From Ptychodera flava (Eukaryota; Hemichordata; Enteropneusta; Ptychoderidae), in assembly GCF_041260155.1 (NCBI RefSeq), contig NC_091946.1:17547853-17611852 (forward strand): 64,000 nt of DNA, in the 5' to 3' direction. Below the pieces are notes generated by a model. The model searched no databases and was not told the origin of the DNA. It saw only the letters and a list, made by a program, of their open reading frames with translations. Positions 61,876-64,000 of the stretch are shown in pieces. The translations under genes were made by a program, and so were the position numbers. Positions within the stretch are counted from its first letter, which is position 1; each line of letters opens with the position of its first letter.

Positions 61876-64000
61876 CTGAATGATGAAATTTGTGGCTGAC
61901 ACGATGCATTTTAGGCAATGATGAGCCTGTGTCGAAATTCAAAAACACACTGACCCCCCTATTGGGCATTTCAAAAACATGGTGACCCCCCCCCCCCATT
62001 GTCAAAGTCAAAAACAGGGTGACCCCCCCCCCCATGAATCCACCGCCCCCCCCAGGCCGAAGAAACTGACCAGTCCCTAAACTAAAATAATGAAAGTTGT
62101 CCACACACCGATGATTGCCCGGCCAAACTTTCCTCACTCGATGATGAGGGATATATGATACGAAACTCAGAAATGTGCTGGCCAAGCCACAATCGCTTGT
62201 GGTTCGCCGGGCGAACTTGACTGTATACCCCGGCTGTATACCAAGCCCATACGAAACAGACGAAACAGTGATTCAAGTTTGTGCATAGCGCCCTCAACGA
62301 CAGATGTTATAACAGTAGGGCGAAATAGCAAACACGATGAATTTCTCTATCAATTTTACGATTTTGGCATTTTAATCCACTTTATAGTAAGGAACAATGT
62401 CGCTCTGTTACCATTTTGTAAAGTGAGTGATTTTATTCGAGTATTCTGTGTATTCTTGGTATCACAAAAACGTCAAAAAGAGCAACTTTGTCTTGGTGAC
62501 AGTTATCTTCTAGTATCAACCACTTTTATTGCAATATAAAAGCGACCGTTTAAAACGTTGAAATAATCAGGTATGGTAATTTTGGTAAAACAATCATCAG
62601 ATGAGAATTAAATGTAGAAATGTAATTTGCCTTCACCTGTACTCAATATCTTATGTTCATTTGCACTCAGTGCCAAAGAGACAAGGACCGGCCATGGATG
62701 AATACTGAACTGCAAAAAATCGGATAGTATGGAGTATGGATGAAGTGAACAAATCGATGCTTGCCTTGGTTTTTCATCAGCTTAAATGATCAGACAACAT
62801 TCATTTTTGTTTTCATATTTCTGAAGCATGGATTGGTTGCTTTTAAAATATTGAAATTGAATTACAATTATTGGCAGGGCAGTCCTCAGTCCCGGTCCTC
62901 AGTGTCTTGAGCGATATTTTTATCGTATATACTGAAAGACAGCTGAAGGGGCAGTATTGAGGGGACTGCTTTGCCTTTGACTTCAATTACGCCTCCCTTC
63001 TCATCGCAAAACGAAAGTTTCGGAGTGAAAATGCAACAATAAAATTACGATTTAAAGTTCCCCTGTGTAATTAAATTGCTGAACAAGAATGTTGGAAGTT
63101 CAAAGTGTTGATGTAGGATTTTTGACAGCACAGATTTCAAACGAAATTTCTGGAGAGTGATTCAGTATTAGGCATACTATGCAATGTTTCCATGATGTAG
63201 CTATGACAAAATAGATTGGATGAATTTGTGCACGATAATGAAAACAGAGCTGAAGCCCCTCACCCTTGATGCAATTTTTGTATATTGCATAAAAGATTGT
63301 TTTTCATCATCCTAAGTTAAAAAATCAACATCCATTTATCCTGAAAGCCCCTCTTTCCCAACAAGCAGCTTATTACCATAGAAAAGACTGGACTAAATTA
63401 CACTATTCTCACGGACACACCATCTATGCTGGTAGAAATATGCACTGGGATAAAGAAAAATATTTGTATTGCATGGGTATGTTTGCAAATTATGCACACA
63501 GCACACTTGAAGATCACAGTGGGTCGATCTTTACGATATTAAGAGATCTGAGAGTGGCTTTGTGATGAACAAACAAAAATGTACCCCTAGGATACTGTAG
63601 AATTGTACTGTAGCTTTGCATGAGCCAATTGTTGTTTAATCTTGTTATTCCTGACACATTTTGAAACATTGAGGGGAGTTCATGAAATCAGTATCACCCC
63701 TTTTAACCATGAATATTGGTACATCCTTTTTCTTTCTCAAAAATGATACATTTCTTCAAAGAGAAAGGGGCACAAGTATACTTGGTGAATACTTAACATG
63801 TTGGCAACAAATAAAAACACAGGCGGAGGTATACAATGGTTTTAATTTTCAGTTTTTATTCCTGAAATTCAATCATATTGAAGCGTTTCTGAACAACTTG
63901 GTCCAACATAATCAGGAAAGAAAGATTAAAATACAATTATATGTACACACATCTGTTGACTCTGCAAGTTTGACTGAAAACTGTTTCAACAATGCCTTTT

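Larger units (their letters stand above)
60731..62078. mobile_element. 1.35-kb element with 43-bp inverted repeats and C-run subterminal repeats
   Basis: The left terminus starts AGGGACTGGTCAGTTTCTTC and the right terminus (62036-62078) is its inverted complement. Both continue through a GGCCTGGGGGGG run to GGCGGTGGATT. Inside both ends are repeated CAGGGTGACCCCCC-type units. The interior holds a (TA)n tract and a degenerate tandem array, and no transposase frame. A target duplication is not clear. Non-autonomous DNA transposon. Confidence 0.8.
57823..64000. other. Region upstream of POLR2A, no gene seen
   Basis: About 6.2 kb. It holds the POLR2A promoter (57823 to about 58150), a small hairpin at 58438-58462 (CCCCTC...GAGGGG), two long hairpins (58982-59124, 59384-59483), three small related stem-loops at 60049-60230, and a 1.35-kb inverted-repeat element (60731-62078). 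Beyond 62100 I see only AT-rich non-coding sequence and short unsupported frames. Confidence 0.6.

Overview
The window is animal (metazoan) nuclear DNA. It has intron-rich host genes with GT-AG splice sites, AT-rich non-coding DNA, many short inverted-repeat transposons and a Polinton/Maverick fossil. Gene structure and transposon content fit a marine invertebrate, possibly an invertebrate deuterostome, but no marker here fixes the phylum and that placement is inference.

Layout. Positions 1 to about 8050 are the right part of a degraded Polinton. It holds protein-primed DNA polymerase B remains, major capsid remains, other structural-type genes and, at the left edge, an open P-loop kinase-like frame. 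Positions 10463-14201 hold a four-exon UDP-glycosyltransferase on the plus strand. Positions 19223-25611 (minus) hold CFAP410 (C21orf2), a ciliary leucine-rich-repeat protein. Its exons include a 19-bp microexon, and one of its introns carries a Crypton-like tyrosine-recombinase fossil. Positions 32586-34970 (minus) hold a two-exon GPI mannosyltransferase 4 (PIGZ/SMP3). Positions 38883-57822 (minus) hold POLR2A, the largest subunit of RNA polymerase II. I could place all 25 coding exons with consistent phases, giving 1931 codons plus stop and a C-terminal domain of 47 heptads. Positions 57823-64000 hold the POLR2A promoter side, two near-perfect long hairpins and a 1.35-kb inverted-repeat element.

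The four host genes are not an operon or pathway. Three of them (CFAP410, PIGZ, POLR2A) lie head-to-tail on the minus strand, and the glycosyltransferase faces them. Between and inside genes are at least four families of small terminal-inverted-repeat elements, three of them present in two or three copies. Two families start with TTAACC.

The most unusual observations are: (1) a Crypton-type recombinase fossil enclosed by 22-bp inverted repeats, with a 24-bp perfect palindrome just upstream of its start codon and a 148-bp hairpin ending 2 bp outside it; (2) a CFAP410 splice junction that fits its reading frame exactly but lacks a GT donor by one base; (3) a UDP-glycosyltransferase lacking the usual N-terminal catalytic His; and (4) near-perfect long hairpins that appear young.
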